A DNA stretch of 64,000 nt, taken from Colicola sp002395805 (GTDB lineage Bacteria; Bacteroidota; Bacteroidia; Bacteroidales; Paludibacteraceae). Where the stretch lies: positions 62,001 to 126,000 of the forward strand of contig CAMNMN010000001.1 in the NCBI GenBank assembly GCA_946544705.1, read 5' to 3'. Of this stretch, positions 1 to 7,923 are shown in pieces. The notes under the pieces were generated by a model that saw nothing but the letters and a program-made list of their open reading frames with translations, searched no databases and was not told the DNA's origin. A program made the position numbers and the translations under genes. Positions within the stretch are counted from its first letter, which is position 1, and each line of letters starts with the position of its first letter.

Positions 1-681
1 GATGACCCCAGTCTGGATCTCATGGGCTACAGTCAGGGCGGCGCAACCACGATGGCGGTGCAGTACCTGATAGAGACCGAATACAGCAACGCGAGTAGCA
101 TTGATCATATCATGCTCCACCGTGTGTTTGCCGGCGGCGGTCCGTACGATGTCAAAGCTACCTACGAGCGTTTCGTCAACACCGACACGGCAGGATACCC
201 GGTTGCCGTTCCGCTCGTTCTGCAAGGAATGATCAAGGGCAACAAACTGAACATGCAGATGGAGGATATGATGCAGCCCTGGCTATGCGAGCATATGGAG
301 AACTGGATCAACAGCAAACGGTTCACCTCCGCCCAGATCAACAAAATGATCGGCACAAAGGTCACTCATGAACTGCTGACCGCCGAGGCAATGGAGCAGA
401 AGTCCGAAAAAGTGGCGGAGCTGTACAAAGCGATGACCCTGAACTCCATCATTGCCTACGACTGGGATCCCCGAGCCCCGGTCTATATGATGCACTCTAT
501 GGACGACGAGACAGTGCCGTACACCAACGCCACGCATGCCCGGACACATTGGAAAGATGCCAACATCACCTATAATTTCGGGCACTACGGCGGGCACGTG
601 CTGACCTGCTTGCGATTTATCTATACCGTACAAGAGTTGTTAGCCAACGAAGAGGCAGAAAGGAAGAAATATGAGAACTAA
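1..681 (+). CDS. Alpha/beta hydrolase, partial (N-terminus outside window)
   Basis: The frame is open from base 1, so the N-terminus lies upstream; 226 residues are visible. The nucleophile elbow GYSQGG is at visible residues 9-14. An acidic segment MDDETVP near residue 168 can supply the catalytic Asp, and GGHVLTC supplies the His near residue 199, giving a full Ser-Asp-His triad in the right order. The spacing and the long insert between elbow and Asp resemble secreted lipases/esterases and prolyl-oligopeptidase-like hydrolases. The substrate cannot be read from the sequence. The next gene starts inside its last codons, so the two are probably co-translated. Confidence 0.8.
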   Translation, partial: DDPSLDLMGYSQGGATTMAVQYLIETEYSNASSIDHIMLHRVFAGGGPYDVKATYERFVNTDTAGYPVAVPLVLQGMIKGNKLNMQMEDMMQPWLCEHMENWINSKRFTSAQINKMIGTKVTHELLTAEAMEQKSEKVAELYKAMTLNSIIAYDWDPRAPVYMMHSMDDETVPYTNATHARTHWKDANITYNFGHYGGHVLTCLRFIYTVQELLANEEAERKKYEN

Positions 682-1663
682 AGACCGCGGCTACGCCGCT
701 CAAAGCCAAAAGACCGCTACGCTCAAAGACAAAAGACCTACACGGACTCGACGAATCATATTCGGTCTTATGTCTTATGTCCTGGCGCTTGGTTCTGTAC
801 TCATAGCTCCCTCCTGCAATACGGAGGCGAACTACGAGACGAAGGATGTGGAAGTGAGGATGGCTGTCACGAATGTGTCCTCGGGTTTCATTGAATGTGA
901 GTACTATACCAACAAGGATGCTTATTACCTCATCGCTATCTGTGAGCCGTGGGAGGGCTACAACCCCATCACCAACTCCAAACAATTCATGCAACTGGCG
1001 CTGGATAGCGCATACGCGGAGTACCTCGTCTGGCGCAACGATTTGTTGAGAAACAAGGAGTTCAACGTAGCACCTTTCGCCTCCCACTCGCTCCAATACG
1101 GTTACACCACCCGTTTCTTCACGGGTTTGACGCCCTACACGGACTATTGGGTATATGCCTTCCCCGTTGATCCTGAAACAATGAGACCTGTCGGCAAACT
1201 GGTATTGGAAAACATCCAGACTTCTATGGTATCCACCGTAGAGATTCGTTTTGAATACCGCATCAGGGGAAACTGGGACTATATCTACCCTGTGGACACG
1301 CTCGGTCATATCAACTCCCGCTATCCCTTCATTGCCATAACCAAAGACAGCCTCGAGCTGACCACGGAGATTGCGGAATGGGACACACCGCTCCCCTTCT
1401 TCTACAACTGGGAAGAGGATATGTTCGAATATCCCCAACTAGCCGATGTCTTTTACGGCGTGAAAGCGACCGAAAATGACGGCATCCAATCGACCTGCAA
1501 GTTTGAGGAAGGGCACACGTACTATACCGGTATCACCGGCTTTGACGGGCTGTTCAAACACATGGCAATCTATAAGTTCACGTGGCACAAAGACTGCGTG
1601 TACTATTTCCACGACACTGACTCCACCAACCTATATATCAAAGACAGGGACAAACTATTATAA
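671..1663 (+). CDS. Putative lipoprotein with fn3-like domain
   Basis: 330 residues, family not recognised. A hydrophobic segment ending in LIAPSC could be a loose Bacteroidota lipobox, so an outer-membrane or periplasmic lipoprotein is likely. After it, the pattern of alternating strands followed by GLTPYTDYWVYAF is typical of an fn3-like beta-sandwich. The start at 671 overlaps the hydrolase gene by 11 nt and is preceded by AAAGGAAG. The first ~25 residues are encoded by a degenerate repeat (681-738), so the ATG at 770, just before the hydrophobic stretch, is a reasonable alternative start. rlmH follows 8 nt after the stop, which suggests one transcript. Confidence 0.65.
   Translation: MRTKDRGYAAQSQKTATLKDKRPTRTRRIIFGLMSYVLALGSVLIAPSCNTEANYETKDVEVRMAVTNVSSGFIECEYYTNKDAYYLIAICEPWEGYNPITNSKQFMQLALDSAYAEYLVWRNDLLRNKEFNVAPFASHSLQYGYTTRFFTGLTPYTDYWVYAFPVDPETMRPVGKLVLENIQTSMVSTVEIRFEYRIRGNWDYIYPVDTLGHINSRYPFIAITKDSLELTTEIAEWDTPLPFFYNWEEDMFEYPQLADVFYGVKATENDGIQSTCKFEEGHTYYTGITGFDGLFKHMAIYKFTWHKDCVYYFHDTDSTNLYIKDRDKLL
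681..738 (+). repeat. Degenerate tandem repeat at the 5' end of the lipoprotein gene
   Basis: Two imperfect units, 681-709 and 710-732, both begin AAGACCGC, run through CTACGC and CTCAAAG, and are followed by a third partial AAGACC at 733-738. The first unit carries a small GC palindrome (GCGGCTACGCCGC). The repeat is in frame and encodes a Lys/Arg/Thr-rich N-terminus. Confidence 0.6.
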
Positions 1664-1671
1664 CCGGTGTC

Positions 1672-2142
1672 ATGAAAATCACCCTTCTCCTGGTAGGCAA
1701 GACTACCGACTCACGGCTTATATCCCTTATCGAGGACTACCGGAAACGGCTTCTACACTATGTGCCGTTTGAAATGGTCGTGCTGCCAGATCTGAAGAAC
1801 ACCAAGTCGATGAGCGAGGAGCAGATCAAAACCGCCGAAGGAGAAGCCATTCTACGCTTTCTCACGTCTGCGATGGACGTGATTCTGCTGGACGAACACG
1901 GACGGGAATTCCGGTCGGTCGAATATGCCGTATGGCTGCAAAAGAAAATGGGGTCCGGACGCGATCTGACGCTCGTCATTGGCGGTCCATACGGGTTCAG
2001 CGAGGCGGTCTATGCCCGCGCCAACGGCAAACTGTCATTCTCGCAAATGACTTTCTCGCACCAGATGATACGATTAATGGCCATCGAGCAGATTTACCGC
2101 GCAATGACCATTCTCCGTGGTGAACCCTATCACCATGAATAG
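1672..2142 (+). CDS. rlmH: 23S rRNA (pseudouridine-1915-N3)-methyltransferase RlmH
   Basis: 156 residues, the usual length for this SPOUT methyltransferase, which adds a methyl group to pseudouridine 1915 in helix 69 of 23S rRNA using S-adenosylmethionine. The SAM-binding trefoil-knot signature VIGGPYGFS is near residues 102-110. The C-terminal block from SFSQMTFSHQM to ILRGEPYHHE is diagnostic of RlmH. It is cytoplasmic and acts on assembled 70S ribosomes. It follows the lipoprotein gene by 8 nt. Its stop is followed at once by two copies of ACGATTT (2143-2156), after which the convergent peptidase gene ends. Confidence 0.95.
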   Translation: MKITLLLVGKTTDSRLISLIEDYRKRLLHYVPFEMVVLPDLKNTKSMSEEQIKTAEGEAILRFLTSAMDVILLDEHGREFRSVEYAVWLQKKMGSGRDLTLVIGGPYGFSEAVYARANGKLSFSQMTFSHQMIRLMAIEQIYRAMTILRGEPYHHE

Positions 2143-2156
2143 ACGATTTACGATTT
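2143..2156. repeat. Two-copy heptamer array between two stop codons
   Basis: ACGATTT is repeated twice, exactly filling the gap between the rlmH stop (+) and the M23 peptidase stop (-). This is a minimal member of the period-7 arrays found elsewhere in the window. Two units alone would not be convincing. Confidence 0.4.
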
Positions 2157-3194
2157 TTACCTTACACGGATTTTCTGTCCGATCTGGAGCACTTTGGTCT
2201 CCTTGATCTTATTCAGCTGGCATAGCTTACGCACGGTCGTGCCGTAGCGTTTGGCGATACCGGAGAGAGTATCTCCTGATTTCACCTTGTGATACTTCAT
2301 TGCAGCCTGCTCTGCGCGCGCCTGTTTCATGGCCTTGATGCCGATCACGTACTCCTGGTCGTTCTTCAGCTTGCCCGTGGTGAAATCAATGACATTAGCT
2401 GGATTCACCGCTTCGCCCAGATAGCGTATCTCCAAATGCAGATGGCTTCCGGTGGAGCGTCCGGTATTACCGCCCAGACCGATCACATAACCTGCCGGAA
2501 CGCGCTCGTACTCATCTACCAGAGGGCGGCTCAGGTGGCCGTAAATCGTCTCCAGACCGTTGTCATGGCGAAGGACCACATAGTATCCATAGCCGCGCGG
2601 ATCCCATCCTACGATACGCACCTGTCCGCTCCATGCCGAGCGGATCGAATCGCCAATCTGGACCTTGATATCCGTGCCCTTGTGCATCCGGTAGCGGCGC
2701 CAGCCGAACGGACTCGTCACATAGCCCGGAGCCGGCAGTACAAAACCCGCCATCGGTATATGCACATCCTCGCGCAAGCTGTCGAACAGGTTGCCGTACG
2801 GGTTCACGCGCTCGTCCGTCCAGATATGCCGGTAGAGGCTGTCCGCCGGGTGATGCGTGAAGAGCGTGCTGTCGCCGAACATGAACTGCGGTGCGAGTTT
2901 ATAGACCACATCGCCGTCTTTGGTGCGGACGATAATCTTATTGGGTAGCAGCTCCATGTCACATCCGAGGATGAGTGTATCATGGGCAAAGAGCCCTGCC
3001 AGGCACTCCGGCAGCTGCGCCGCACGCGCGTCCAGATCGTCCATTTCCTCCAGTTCGTCGCCCTCGCTGTCCACGGCGAGCGTGTCCAAAGGCGGGTTCA
3101 AACTCAAATCTTCTGTAAAAACATTATCCGCATATGCCCACGACGCAAGCAGCAGACAAAACAGACTTAATACCAATACTTTCAAATTCTTCAT
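2157..3194 (-). CDS. M23 (LytM) peptidase with C-terminal LysM domain
   Basis: 345 residues. A signal peptide at residues 1-22 ends SWAYA, so the protein is exported. The middle holds an M23 zinc endopeptidase domain with HKGTD (first His and Asp ligands) and SHLHLE (second HxH motif). The last ~45 residues form a LysM peptidoglycan-binding module with the hallmark VKSGDTLSGIAKRYG. Both zinc motifs are intact, so it should be an active cell-wall hydrolase rather than an EnvC-like activator. It probably cleaves peptide cross-links in periplasmic murein. It is convergent with rlmH. The EF-hand gene ends 15 nt upstream and may be co-transcribed. Confidence 0.9.
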   Translation of the reverse strand: MKNLKVLVLSLFCLLLASWAYADNVFTEDLSLNPPLDTLAVDSEGDELEEMDDLDARAAQLPECLAGLFAHDTLILGCDMELLPNKIIVRTKDGDVVYKLAPQFMFGDSTLFTHHPADSLYRHIWTDERVNPYGNLFDSLREDVHIPMAGFVLPAPGYVTSPFGWRRYRMHKGTDIKVQIGDSIRSAWSGQVRIVGWDPRGYGYYVVLRHDNGLETIYGHLSRPLVDEYERVPAGYVIGLGGNTGRSTGSHLHLEIRYLGEAVNPANVIDFTTGKLKNDQEYVIGIKAMKQARAEQAAMKYHKVKSGDTLSGIAKRYGTTVRKLCQLNKIKETKVLQIGQKIRVR

Positions 3195-3208
3195 CTTTTC
3201 TTTCTAAA

Positions 3209-4846
3209 TTATATCAGGCAGAACGGCCATGAACAGCCGGAGACAAGCCAATGGCAAAGCCATGCTACTCCTGCTACCACGATGAGAGCCGCCAATACGA
3301 TAAGACATATCTGCCATCCTTTCAAACCTTTTTTAACTTTCACAAGCGGGAAAGCCACTTGCTCGGTGAGCGTCCGTCCGAACGGAACGGAGATGATTGC
3401 GTCGGCGTTGACAGCCCAACCGTTGGCGTTCAATACCGGCGCAAGGTTACGGCGACGCAGTTTGAGCCAAGCCATGATCATGCTCGGACCGCTGATTACC
3501 AACAAGATACAGATGAAGACGAGGATGTTCTGCCACCATGTCAGCGCGGCTAAACCGGCAGCAACGGAAGCCAGCGCGGCTCCGATCATACCTAAAGCCA
3601 TGCCGATGGCGGCAAAGATACCGGCGAACTTAGCGATGTCGAATGCCGGTTTCTTCTCTGCTGCGGAATCAGCGGCAGCTGCATCCGCCTTGGCGGTCAT
3701 ATCGTCGAATGCCTTTGCGTCTTTCTCTGCGGCGGATTTGTTGATCTTGTCCTCGACCCATTTGGAGAACTTGCGGTAAGGAGTCCAGAATGCCTGACGG
3801 ATCGAGATCGGGTTCTCGATGATCTTATATACCGTAGCATCGTAGTCCAGTCCGTCGTTGTCATAGAAAACGGCGTTTTTGCCAACGCTGAGGTTCTTGA
3901 TCTCGCCTTGTGTCACAGCAGCTACTATCTGCGCGGTCTTTCCGGTCTTCTTGTTCTCGCAGTTGCAATAGATCAGATACATGCCGCTCAGCGGAGCCTG
4001 CGCATCGTGCTTGCCCATATCGTTCACGCGGATACAGAGGTGGCACGCGCGTTGGTCAATGATGAGCGTTCCGGCTTGGAAGGAAGCGATAGTCTTGTCG
4101 TTGAGGTCGTAGAAGTCCTCAAGGGTCACGAAGTTGCGCAGCAGGCGGTAGAAATCGCGGTGGAGGAGGAGCAGTTTGCGCAGCGGCATGAACTCGGCTT
4201 GCGCCGCAGCCAGCGCGTCTGCGTTAGCACCTTCGGCAGCTGCTTTGGCAGCCTCCCATTCGGCGATCTGCGCACCCATCTCTTGGAATTTCTTTTCGCT
4301 CATACCGGGTTTCGGTGTCTCTTCGGGGATCAGAGCGAGACCCAGTTTCTGCAGTTTCTCCTGCTCGAAGTAAGCGGCATATTCAGCGCTTTTCTCTTTG
4401 TAAGCAGCGATCACATCAGCCTCAAGCGGAGCCTCCGGTATAGGTTGTTCCTCTATCGTTACAGCGTCTATAGCAGCCTGTACGTCTGCCAAAGCAATCT
4501 CGCTCTTCTCTCCGGCTAATTTCTTCGCTACTGTATGAATAGCCTCTTCTGCAATATTGTCCAGCGCGATAGCATCTTTCTGTTCAAAAAGCGACTTCGG
4601 ATCCTTTAAAGCAGCGCAGAGATATTCGGCGGTACCAACTACCTCTTTCAGACGCAGTTTGCCATCGCCGTCGATATCCATCAGACTCAGCGAGTCTGCA
4701 CTGATCTCCAGACCGTTAACGGGACAAGAAAGTACCGTCCACATTTTCTTGTCCAACTCGCCGAGGTGACGAAGATCCTCAGCCGATTGAATACGCACGC
4801 GGGCCACACCACCCACATTCGCGAAACTCCATTTGTACTTAGCCAT
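3209..4846 (-). CDS. EF-hand-containing membrane protein of unknown function
   Basis: 545 residues from the ATG at 4846. The longer frame to 4936 would run back through the promoter and is rejected. A canonical 12-residue EF-hand loop (DIDGDGKLRLKE, residues 57-68) has acidic residues at positions 1, 3, 5 and 12. An Ala/Glu-rich, probably helical middle follows. From about residue 400 there are three or four hydrophobic segments, with a conserved-looking block NANGWAVNADAI between them, and the protein ends in a final TM helix. No signal peptide is seen, so the EF-hand part is probably cytoplasmic. A calcium-responsive membrane protein is possible but is inference only. Confidence 0.7.
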   Translation of the reverse strand: MAKYKWSFANVGGVARVRIQSAEDLRHLGELDKKMWTVLSCPVNGLEISADSLSLMDIDGDGKLRLKEVVGTAEYLCAALKDPKSLFEQKDAIALDNIAEEAIHTVAKKLAGEKSEIALADVQAAIDAVTIEEQPIPEAPLEADVIAAYKEKSAEYAAYFEQEKLQKLGLALIPEETPKPGMSEKKFQEMGAQIAEWEAAKAAAEGANADALAAAQAEFMPLRKLLLLHRDFYRLLRNFVTLEDFYDLNDKTIASFQAGTLIIDQRACHLCIRVNDMGKHDAQAPLSGMYLIYCNCENKKTGKTAQIVAAVTQGEIKNLSVGKNAVFYDNDGLDYDATVYKIIENPISIRQAFWTPYRKFSKWVEDKINKSAAEKDAKAFDDMTAKADAAAADSAAEKKPAFDIAKFAGIFAAIGMALGMIGAALASVAAGLAALTWWQNILVFICILLVISGPSMIMAWLKLRRRNLAPVLNANGWAVNADAIISVPFGRTLTEQVAFPLVKVKKGLKGWQICLIVLAALIVVAGVAWLCHWLVSGCSWPFCLI

Positions 4847-4905
4847 AGTTATATCTTGATTTAATGATTTACCATATACAATGTGCTTTTTGCACAAAAT
4901 CGCCG

Positions 4906-4936
4906 CAAAGGTACAAAAAAATTTGCAGATGTGCAA
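4906..4936 (-). promoter_or_regulatory. Bacteroidota-type promoter of the EF-hand gene
   Basis: On the minus strand, TTG at 4936-4934 is followed after exactly 20 bp by TACCTTTG (4913-4906), matching the Bacteroidota -33/-7 consensus. The spacer carries a long T run. It overlaps the divergent promoter of the transporter. Confidence 0.75.
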
Positions 4937-4953
4937 AAAAAAGTGTACTTTTG
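4923..4953 (+). promoter_or_regulatory. Promoter of the EamA-type transporter
   Basis: TTG at 4923-4925, a 20-bp spacer containing an A8 tract, then TACTTTTG at 4946-4953. The start codon at 4970 leaves a leader of only about ten bases. The -33 box lies inside the spacer of the opposing promoter. Confidence 0.75.
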
Positions 4954-4969
4954 CAGCCGTTTTTGCTTT

Positions 4970-5899
4970 ATGTGGCCCGTTCTTGCCTTCATATCTGCCC
5001 TCTGTTTGGGATTTTACGACATCTCAAAGAAGGTTGCCCTCCGCAACAATAAAGTGATTGATGTGCTTGCTATCAGTATTTGCGCATCGGCTCTTTTTCT
5101 CTCTATACCGCTCATTCTATCGCGATTATATCCGGAGATGATGGTAAGCACCCATTTCTATGTGCCGGCAATGGACACAACAGCTCATCTCTACACGTTG
5201 CTCAAATCAGCCATTGTGCTTTCCTCGTGGGTCTTTGCATATATATCTCTCAAGCATCTGCCTATTTCTGTGGTCAGCCCCATGCAAGCCACTCGTCCGA
5301 TATGGACACTAATCGGTGCGCTCTTGATCTTCGGAGAAAGATTGAATGCATGGCAATGGGTCGGTGTCGTTTTCGCAATCGGCAGTATTTTTGTATTCTC
5401 ATTGGGCGCAACTAAAACGACTAATCACCCTTCCTTAATCAAGAGTCACAAATATTACTACATTTGCCTTGCGCTCGCCATTCTTATCGGAGCATGCTCC
5501 GGACTCTACGACAAATATCTTATGCGCCGCTATGATCATAACGCCGTGCAGGTTTATTACACCTTCTATCAAGCAGCAATGATGCTCATCGTTTGGACTG
5601 TTGACCGCATATACAATCGGCCTGCCGGAGAAAAGCTTTATACACTGCCGGCAAAGCGAACTATACTCCCGATACTATTCATCTCCGTCTTTTTGATAAT
5701 TTCAGACAATGTATATATGCTCGCGCTGCGGGATCCGGATTCGATGATTGCGGTCGTAAGTACTATCCGCCGCGGCGGAGCCATCATCGGTTTTGCCTAC
5801 GGTCTCATCTTCTTGCGCGAAAACGATCCTATGCGTAAGATCCTGTGCATGCTGGGCATTCTGGCCGGACTCATCTGTCTGGCATTGGGCTCGATATAA
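4970..5899 (+). CDS. EamA/DMT-superfamily transporter
   Basis: 309 residues with about ten hydrophobic helices in two homologous halves, as in drug/metabolite exporters of the EamA family. The first-half signature LPISVVSPMQATRPIWTLI, next to a conserved glycine and FGERLNAWQWVG, is typical. The second half has RRGGAIIGFAYGLIFLREN at the equivalent place. The start at 4970 is chosen because the promoter -7 box ends at 4953; the frame open from 4883 would start upstream of the transcription start. It is an inner-membrane protein of unknown substrate. The promoter overlaps that of the divergent EF-hand gene, so expression of the two may be linked. Confidence 0.85.
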   Translation: MWPVLAFISALCLGFYDISKKVALRNNKVIDVLAISICASALFLSIPLILSRLYPEMMVSTHFYVPAMDTTAHLYTLLKSAIVLSSWVFAYISLKHLPISVVSPMQATRPIWTLIGALLIFGERLNAWQWVGVVFAIGSIFVFSLGATKTTNHPSLIKSHKYYYICLALAILIGACSGLYDKYLMRRYDHNAVQVYYTFYQAAMMLIVWTVDRIYNRPAGEKLYTLPAKRTILPILFISVFLIISDNVYMLALRDPDSMIAVVSTIRRGGAIIGFAYGLIFLRENDPMRKILCMLGILAGLICLALGSI

Positions 5900-5928
5900 T
5901 TATTTTTTGCATTTTTCTCCTTCAAAAT

Positions 5929-5959
5929 TTGTGTATATCAAAAAAAAGCAGTACCTTTG
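5929..5959 (+). promoter_or_regulatory. Promoter of rpsA
   Basis: TTG at 5929-5931 and TACCTTTG at 5952-5959, spaced by 20 bp. The spacer has the TATATCA block plus A8 tract shared with the pepP-like, susC and rplU promoters. The leader (about 5966-6043) includes a 7-bp hairpin, CTTTTTC/GAAAAAG, at 5964-5981. Confidence 0.8.
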
Positions 5960-6043
5960 CGCGCTTTTTCGTATGAAAAAGGCTAACATGTTTAATTTTT
6001 AACGTTTGGTAAGCTACGGCTGAGCCAGACATATTCTACCACA

Positions 6044-7849
6044 ATGGCAGAAAATCTTTCTCTCCAGAACTTCGACTGGGATGCCTATGAAGCACAACAG
6101 CAAGGCAGCAAAAACGAAGCAGAAACCCAAAAGTATAATGAGACACTGAGTGCCATCAAAGACAATGAAGTCGTTGAGGGTACCGTTATCTCTATCAACA
6201 AACGTGAGGTAGTAGTGAACGTAGGCTACAAGTCGGACGGTATTGTTCCGGCAGCTGAGTTCCGCTACAATCCTGAGCTCAAAGTAGGCGACAAAGTAGA
6301 AGTCTATATTCAGAGCCAGGAGGACAAAAAAGGTCAGCTTGTATTGAGCCACAAAGAGGCCCGCGCAGCTCGCGCATGGGATCGCGTTAATGAGGCTTAC
6401 AACGCAGGCGAGATTGTTACCGGTTACATCAAATGGCGTTCGAAAGGCGGCATGATTGTGGATGTACTTGGCATGGAGGCATTCCTGCCGGGCAGCCAGA
6501 TTGACGTAAAGCCTGTACGCGACTATGATGTACTTGTAGGCAAAACGATGGAGTTCAAGATTGTAAAACTTAATCCTGAGTTCCGCAATGTTGTTGTATC
6601 TCACAAAGCTCTCATCGAAGCCGAACTCGAGGCTCAAAAGGCTGAGATCGTCGGCAAACTCGAGAAGGGCCAGGTACTCGAGGGTACTGTTAAGAATATC
6701 ACCAACTACGGTGTATTCATCGACTTGGGCGGCGTAGACGGTTTGATCCACATCACCGACTTGAGTTGGGGCCGTGTAAACGATCCCCACGAGTTCGTAC
6801 AACTCGATCAAAAAATCAATGTTGTTATTCTTGACTTCGACGAGGAGAAAAAACGTATCGCTCTCGGTCTGAAACAATTGAGCCCGCATCCATGGGATGC
6901 ACTGGACCCGAACCTCAAAGTAGGTGACAAGGTTCACGGTAAGGTTGTTGTAATGGCTGATTACGGTGCATTCGTTGAGATTGCAGAGGGCGTAGAGGGT
7001 CTCGTTCACGTGAGTGAGATGAGTTGGAGCCAGCACCTCCGTTCCGCTAATGACTTCCTGAAAGTCGGCGACGAGGTAGATGCAGTTATCCTGACTCTGG
7101 ACCGCGCAGAGCGCAAGATGAGTCTGGGTATCAAGCAGTTGAAAGCCGATCCTTGGGCAAACGTAGAGACCAAGTATGCTGTCGGCACCCGCCACTGGGC
7201 TAAGGTTCGCAACTTCACCAACTTCGGTGTATTCGTAGAGATCGAGGAAGGCGTAGATGGTCTGATCCACATCAGCGATCTGAGCTGGACCAAGAAGATT
7301 AAACACCCGAACGAGTTCACCCAGATCGGTGCGCAGATCGAGGTAGTCGTACTCGACATCGATGTAGCTAACCGTCGTCTGTCTCTCGGTCACAAGCAGC
7401 TTGAGGAGAATCCTTGGGAGGAGCTTGAGGCTAAGTTCGGCGTTGACACCGTAGTGGACGGCAAGGTAGTAGAGATCAACGACAAGGGCGCCGTTGTAAG
7501 TCTGGAAGAGGGCGTAGAGGCATTCTGCACGACACGTCATCTCCAGAAAGAAGACAAGAGCCCTGTAGCAGTAGGCGACACGCTTCCGTTCAAGGTGATT
7601 GAGTTCAACCGCGACGCAAAACGCATCCTCGTATCGCACCTCCGCACATGGGAGGAGCGCAAAGAGGCTCCGGCTAAACCGAAGAAAGGCGCAGCTGCTC
7701 CGGCAGAACCGCAAGTAGAGATGCCGAAGGTAGAGAAGACTACACTCGGTGACCTCTCGGCGCTCGCAGAACTGAAAGCTTCTATGGAAGCTGAGGAGAA
7801 ACCTGCAGCTAAGAAAGGCGGCAAGAAAGCCAAAAAAGACGAGGAGTAA
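6044..7849 (+). CDS. rpsA: 30S ribosomal protein S1
   Basis: 601 residues with at least five tandem S1 (OB-fold) RNA-binding repeats. Repeat cores such as GVFIDLGGVDGLIHITDLSW and GVFVEIEEGVDGLIHISDLSW alternate with conserved VVVLDID/RLSLGHKQL strands. An acidic/polar N-terminus precedes the first repeat, and the last ~70 residues are a Lys/Ala-rich tail. S1 holds mRNA on the 30S subunit. In Bacteroidota, which rarely use Shine-Dalgarno pairing, it is expected to matter for initiation. The gene is monocistronic: it has its own strong promoter and ends at a hairpin terminator shared with argS. Confidence 0.96.
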   Translation: MAENLSLQNFDWDAYEAQQQGSKNEAETQKYNETLSAIKDNEVVEGTVISINKREVVVNVGYKSDGIVPAAEFRYNPELKVGDKVEVYIQSQEDKKGQLVLSHKEARAARAWDRVNEAYNAGEIVTGYIKWRSKGGMIVDVLGMEAFLPGSQIDVKPVRDYDVLVGKTMEFKIVKLNPEFRNVVVSHKALIEAELEAQKAEIVGKLEKGQVLEGTVKNITNYGVFIDLGGVDGLIHITDLSWGRVNDPHEFVQLDQKINVVILDFDEEKKRIALGLKQLSPHPWDALDPNLKVGDKVHGKVVVMADYGAFVEIAEGVEGLVHVSEMSWSQHLRSANDFLKVGDEVDAVILTLDRAERKMSLGIKQLKADPWANVETKYAVGTRHWAKVRNFTNFGVFVEIEEGVDGLIHISDLSWTKKIKHPNEFTQIGAQIEVVVLDIDVANRRLSLGHKQLEENPWEELEAKFGVDTVVDGKVVEINDKGAVVSLEEGVEAFCTTRHLQKEDKSPVAVGDTLPFKVIEFNRDAKRILVSHLRTWEERKEAPAKPKKGAAAPAEPQVEMPKVEKTTLGDLSALAELKASMEAEEKPAAKKGGKKAKKDEE

Positions 7850-7870
7850 TCCGAAGTCTTGAAAAAAAGA

Positions 7871-7897
7871 AGCGGGCCAAACGGCTCGCTTTTTTTT
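7871..7897. terminator. Bidirectional hairpin terminator between rpsA and argS
   Basis: Eight-bp stem AGCGGGCC/GGCTCGCT (one G-T wobble) with loop AAAC, preceded by an A run and followed by T8. It can terminate both the plus-strand rpsA and the minus-strand argS transcripts. Confidence 0.85.
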
Positions 7898-7923
7898 GTA
7901 TCCTTGATTGCTTCGTCCTTTTC

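Noticed and set aside
5964..5981. Riboswitch or S1 leader element upstream of rpsA
   Set aside because: Only a 7-bp A/T-rich hairpin is visible; no known leader can be recognised.
6014..7714. 566-codon open frame on the minus strand
   Set aside because: Antisense to rpsA, whose S1 repeats are unambiguous.
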